Assembly (NCBI GenBank): GCA_020205615.1 | Contig: CM035168.1 | Location: 126,676,795-126,740,794, forward strand | DNA: 64,000 nt | Direction of reading: 5' to 3' | From: Panax quinquefolius | Lineage: Eukaryota > Streptophyta > Magnoliopsida > Apiales > Araliaceae | The notes under the pieces: model-generated | Databases searched by the model: none | Seen by the model: only the letters and a program-made list of their open reading frames with translations | What the model was told of the DNA's origin: nothing | Made by a program: the position numbers and the translations under genes | Part shown: one piece after another, positions 61,301-64,000 of the stretch | How positions within the stretch are numbered: position 1 is the first letter of the stretch | Layout: each line of letters begins with the position of its first letter

Positions 61301-63299
61301 ATAACACAAATTAGCGCAATATCAATCATGTCTACAATAGAATGTAAACACAAGCATCAATGTGTGAAGCACATTTCTTATACATACCAATGCCTTGTCG
61401 GCCATCATTTTTCTCATCGAGTAAGCAAGCCTGCAATATTACATACAATGCAGAAAGTATGAGAAGAAACATAATAAAGAGGTAAGGAAAATAAGTGTTG
61501 GCGATAAAAGAAAATATAAACAAAGTGTAAATTGACTATCATAGATTTTGGTAATCTGAGCGGATGACAACAAAAGCAGGATTAGAAAAAATGGAACATT
61601 CAGTCAAAATATTGATAGGTTCAGTGAGTTAACATGATTCAATTCGAGGATGGGTACTAGAACAGGAAACAAATCCAAAAGAAAGTATATGTTACTGGTC
61701 ATGAAAAATAAAGTCTAATGAAGTTTCAAAGCAGTGCTACAACACTTCAACAGAGTGACATGAACTACAAAAAAATAAAAATGGTTAACTTACGTTAAGG
61801 TAACAGCTAAAGGAAGCCCTTCTGGCACTGCTACAACGACAATTGTGACCTAGAGGTTCTGGTATTAGTTAGAAACTCAATATCAGGTACATGAATACTT
61901 GAAATTTTCATCTATACAAGAAATGCATACCGCAACAGTGAAAATTTTTATAGCTCCATCAACAGCTTCTCTGACTTTGGTCTTGCCAGCTGTAAACTGC
62001 CTTGATCCATCTGTATTCTCGCTGTGCCCAGTAAAATACCTGTGAAATGCAAATACTATAAGTAACACAGGAAAAACAATGTCTACAGAGACAGAGGTCA
62101 TCAACAAAGTTAAATTTACCTTACTAGTAGGACAACTAATACGGCTAAAGCCACCGCTAGGCCAACTATACCAATAAACGTTGCAACTCCATTCAAGCGT
62201 ACCTAGTATAAGTCATTACGTAACTGGTCCGATGTAAAAGGAATTTATTAGGTAGTGAACATGTATAAAGATATTTGGAAAACTAACCTGCAATGGGGTT
62301 TCTTCACCATTATCTTCTGAAATGCTGGCCATTAGCAATCCCCATTCAGTATTTTTCCCAACACTGGTAACCTGTAAAATTATGAACATGTAACTTGGAG
62401 TCAGAACAAACAATCAAGAACCAACAACCATAATCTTCGCAAGTAAGTCATTTAGATAAATAAATATCTATAAGAGATAAGAGAGGGAAAAGAGAGTATA
62501 GAATGAGCATGAACTTATCAATAAATGAGTTTATGAATAACTTGTACAACCAGATAGACACATAAAAAAATATATAATTTTAAAAGCTTCGCCACAACTG
62601 GTGGCACACAGTGCCTTTTGAAGAACTATAAGTAGTATAGTTTCTCAGTTTTTATCGGTTTTGACACACAATAACTCTATTTTATTAGCTTTCGCATGAA
62701 ACCACTTGAACAATCAAATATGAAAACAAAAATATTGCCCATTGAGTACATCAAAAAAATAAAGAAAACTATTATTTCCTGAATGAAATTTGACATTTTT
62801 GCACGTTCCAAGCAGATAGTAAAAACAACAATAACACTCCTTCAGTTCTAAATTAACTTGAGATGGCAGAAAATGCTCTCCACTATAGAGAGTAAATAAA
62901 ACATCTACTACTAATTACAATAGTCTGATATCCAAATACAATCATTTATTAGATAGGCATAACCAGTGGCGAAGCCACATATACGGGGTAAATTTTAAAA
63001 ATTTTAAATATTATATATAAATTGACCTCACTAAAATTTTATAAATTTTTTATTATACGGGGTCAAATTGAAAATTTATAACTTTGTCAATCAAATTTTA
63101 ACCACATATAACTCATATCCTCTCAAAATATGTATCTCTCTCTATAATATTTTAAACTAAATAATAATCTAATTTATATTATTTTAAAAATAAATAATGA
63201 ATTACTTACTTATGAGCAGTTGTGATTAAAAAAGTCTATTATGAATCAATATAGTGTATATATACCATATATAACTCATTATATTTTCATTGTAATATA

Positions 63300-63378
<79 letters not shown>

Positions 63379-63981
63379 GAAAGAATAAAGTATTAAAAAA
63401 ATTGGCTCGGTGTGGCTCGGGGGCGCTGCCACCGAACTCCCGCCAAATTATTTATAACTCAGTAATAATTTCGACCCCACTGATAAAATTTTCTGGCTTC
63501 GCCACTGGGTATAACACTAAGTTATAGTGAAGTGACGCTGAGGCTTTTACTACTTTAGACCATGCCCTTACTCTGTCTTTAGACACTTGGCAAATGTGGC
63601 ACTTGCATAATTACAAAACGGTACTGGCAAGAATCAACCAAACATATATAGTCAGTGACAAAATGGTATATCTTTCAAGAGACATCTTCATTGAAAATTT
63701 TAACAGCTATGAGTAAATGGATATAGAAGATGTAGCTTAAAAATTTCTACCAGCATAGTGCCATAACCATCAGCTACTTTGCAACCAGACATCAGAAACG
63801 GTGCTTTCAGATCCTTGTGTACCTGCCAAAAACCGATTAGGCTGTAAATAAGAAACTGAAATCGAATCAACAAGTAAATGAATAGCATGTGTTCGAAACT
63901 CACAATTTTGCTCTCCCCAGTCATACTGGACTCATCAATTGCTAGGGATTGCCCAGATATTAACACTCCATCAGCAGGGAC
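46352..63981 (-). CDS. Autoinhibited plasma-membrane-type Ca2+-ATPase, ACA8/ACA10 group (partial, N-terminus beyond window)
   Basis: P-type IIB pump that exports Ca2+ using ATP. Exons on the minus strand, from the right: 63904-63981, 63751-63822, 62288-62371, 62120-62202, 61931-62039, 61794-61849, 61388-61430, 61189-61272, 58717-58854, 56824-56886, 56645-56743, 55546-55656, 53405-53575, 53019-53078, 52395-52559, 52162-52278, 51908-52006, 49822-49959, 49638-49738, 48021-48066, 47765-47899, 46985-47092, 46790-46881, 46446-46540 and 46352-46365. All keep phase and GT-AG ends, giving 786 residues of the usual 1,070. Motifs in order: [20 protein letters not shown], the phosphorylation site CSDKTGTLT (61189 exon), [44 protein letters not shown], '[20 protein letters not shown]', '[10 protein letters not shown]' and [18 protein letters not shown]. 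The N-terminal calmodulin-binding autoinhibitory region lies outside. The last two exons are less certain: without the final intron the frame runs to 46231. ACA10 is favoured by sequence and neighbours. Confidence 0.93.
50434..51298. mobile_element. hAT-type non-autonomous element in a Ca2+-ATPase intron
   Basis: TIRs taggggtgctcatcggt / ..gaacaccccta with the 8-bp duplication gtaatacc (50426-50433, 51299-51306). Both ends are full of accgaaccggta-type subterminal motifs. AT-rich core with no transposase. It enlarges the intron between the 51908 and 49959 exons. Confidence 0.85.
51543..51570. repeat. Short (gatgtg)n repeat
   Basis: Four units in the same intron, inside the second of two related blocks (51305-51365 and 51525-51600) that share cccacatcagaNcatgtgg. 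Confidence 0.7.
53636..53856. repeat. 111-bp tandem duplication in a Ca2+-ATPase intron
   Basis: atcacatgcatgcccaagta begins both copies (53636 and 53747), and both run to aagaacagtcgttaccat. Only a handful of differences separate them. Confidence 0.85.
54146..54308. mobile_element. 163-bp hAT-type MITE
   Basis: Perfect 17-bp TIRs ctgtgttactcggactc / gagtccgagtaacacag with the 8-bp duplication cttttagc (54138-54145, 54309-54316). Internal gacacgggtacttc units are repeated. Confidence 0.88.
54853..55212. mobile_element. Degenerate Stowaway-like MITE
   Basis: Left end tactccctctggttcaaaat; right end, reverse complemented, tattacctctgatccaaatt. An old copy of the 'ctccctccg' type. Confidence 0.4.
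55632..56085. repeat. Tandem duplication including the edge of a Ca2+-ATPase exon
   Basis: Block 55632-55850 begins inside the exon 55546-55656 and includes its acceptor site. A second block, 55851-56085, repeats it with gtgaacttcagaattcagct at its left edge. The second copy preserves a usable-looking acceptor (ttgcag on the minus strand) and about nine codons of the exon start. Confidence 0.8.
57589..58297. mobile_element. Possible TIR element in a Ca2+-ATPase intron
   Basis: Ends gttgtca / tgacaac with gatacgtatcgta-type motifs near both sides. No clean duplication; weakly supported. Confidence 0.35.
59161..59754. mobile_element. hAT-type element, family H copy 2
   Basis: TIRs cagtgttctaaaagg / ccttttagaacattg with the perfect 8-bp duplication tctctagc (59153-59160, 59755-59762). 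GC-rich gcctaggcg subterminal repeats at both ends, AT-rich centre. Related to 42620-43051. Confidence 0.88.
59949..60945. mobile_element. hAT-type non-autonomous element, about 1 kb
   Basis: TIRs tagaggtggcaatggg / ttgccagctcta with the 8-bp duplication cacatgat (59941-59948, 60946-60953). Subterminal gggttgaacccatcaaccc palindromes; no transposase. Confidence 0.85.
60563..60842. repeat. Tandem duplication (about 150 bp) inside the 1-kb hAT element
   Basis: tagatggagagagtcaagaa .. agataaccgat .. atatttgtgatttatgtg occurs twice, starting near 60592 and 60733. Confidence 0.75.
62964..63507. mobile_element. hAT-type MITE with a (TG)n(TA)n microsatellite
   Basis: TIRs cagtggcgaagcca / tggcttcgccactg with near-identical 8-mers ggcataac (62956-62963) and ggtataac (63508-63515). 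A (tg)n(ta)n array at 63300-63377 lies inside. Confidence 0.8.
63300..63377. repeat. (TG)n(TA)n microsatellite
   Basis: About nine TG units followed by about 30 TA units. Confidence 0.92.
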
Positions 63982-64000
63982 CTGGGATAAGATACATCAA

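Overview
The window reads as nuclear DNA of a eudicot plant. It is AT-rich, with intron-rich genes, GT-AG introns, long (TA)n microsatellites, many TIR transposons and a nested stack of Ty3/gypsy LTR retrotransposons. The species cannot be fixed from the sequence.

Left third (about 0.5-24.3 kb): a retrotransposon nest. A small MITE (865-979 plus 24172-24262) was split by Tekay/Del-like chromovirus A (980-24171; 5-bp duplication ttaat). A's gag was split by an insertion that survives as solo LTR C (4381-16636; duplication caatt). Solo LTR C was in turn split by element B (4806-14441), a relative with most of pol deleted. The gag-pol of A (gag, protease, RT, RNase H, integrase, chromodomain) is recognisable but broken by frameshifts and four in-frame TAG codons. 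The LTRs share a TATA box, a splice-donor-like motif and an array of short inverted repeats in the presumed RNA leader.

Middle (26-40 kb): three host genes. They are a single-exon OSTC/DC2-type oligosaccharyltransferase subunit (26427-26885, +), a three-exon plant intracellular Ras-group LRR protein of the PIRL6/7 type (30827-32591, -), and a seven-exon plant O-fucosyltransferase-family protein (34479-39930, -) with a probable GC-AG last intron. Between the first two lies a 1.03-kb TIR element that has captured a decayed stress-responsive A/B-barrel gene fragment.

Right (40-64 kb): a solo LTR and TIR elements, then most of an autoinhibited type IIB Ca2+-ATPase gene of the ACA8/ACA10 group (46352-63981, -). 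Twenty-five exons are placed; the N-terminal exons lie beyond the right edge. Its introns host at least five TIR/hAT-type insertions, four with 8-bp target duplications, and two local tandem duplications, one of which copies an exon edge.

OSTC-PIRL-ACA10 is a gene order I recall from Arabidopsis chromosome 4, so the genic part looks like an old conserved block. The genes do not form a pathway: they serve ER N-glycosylation, LRR signalling or scaffolding, Golgi-type O-fucosylation, and calcium export. No CRISPR array, rRNA or tRNA gene was recognised. No wholly new gene system can be claimed; the least explained signals are the LTR leader architecture, the gene-capturing TIR element and the clustered differences between LTR pairs.
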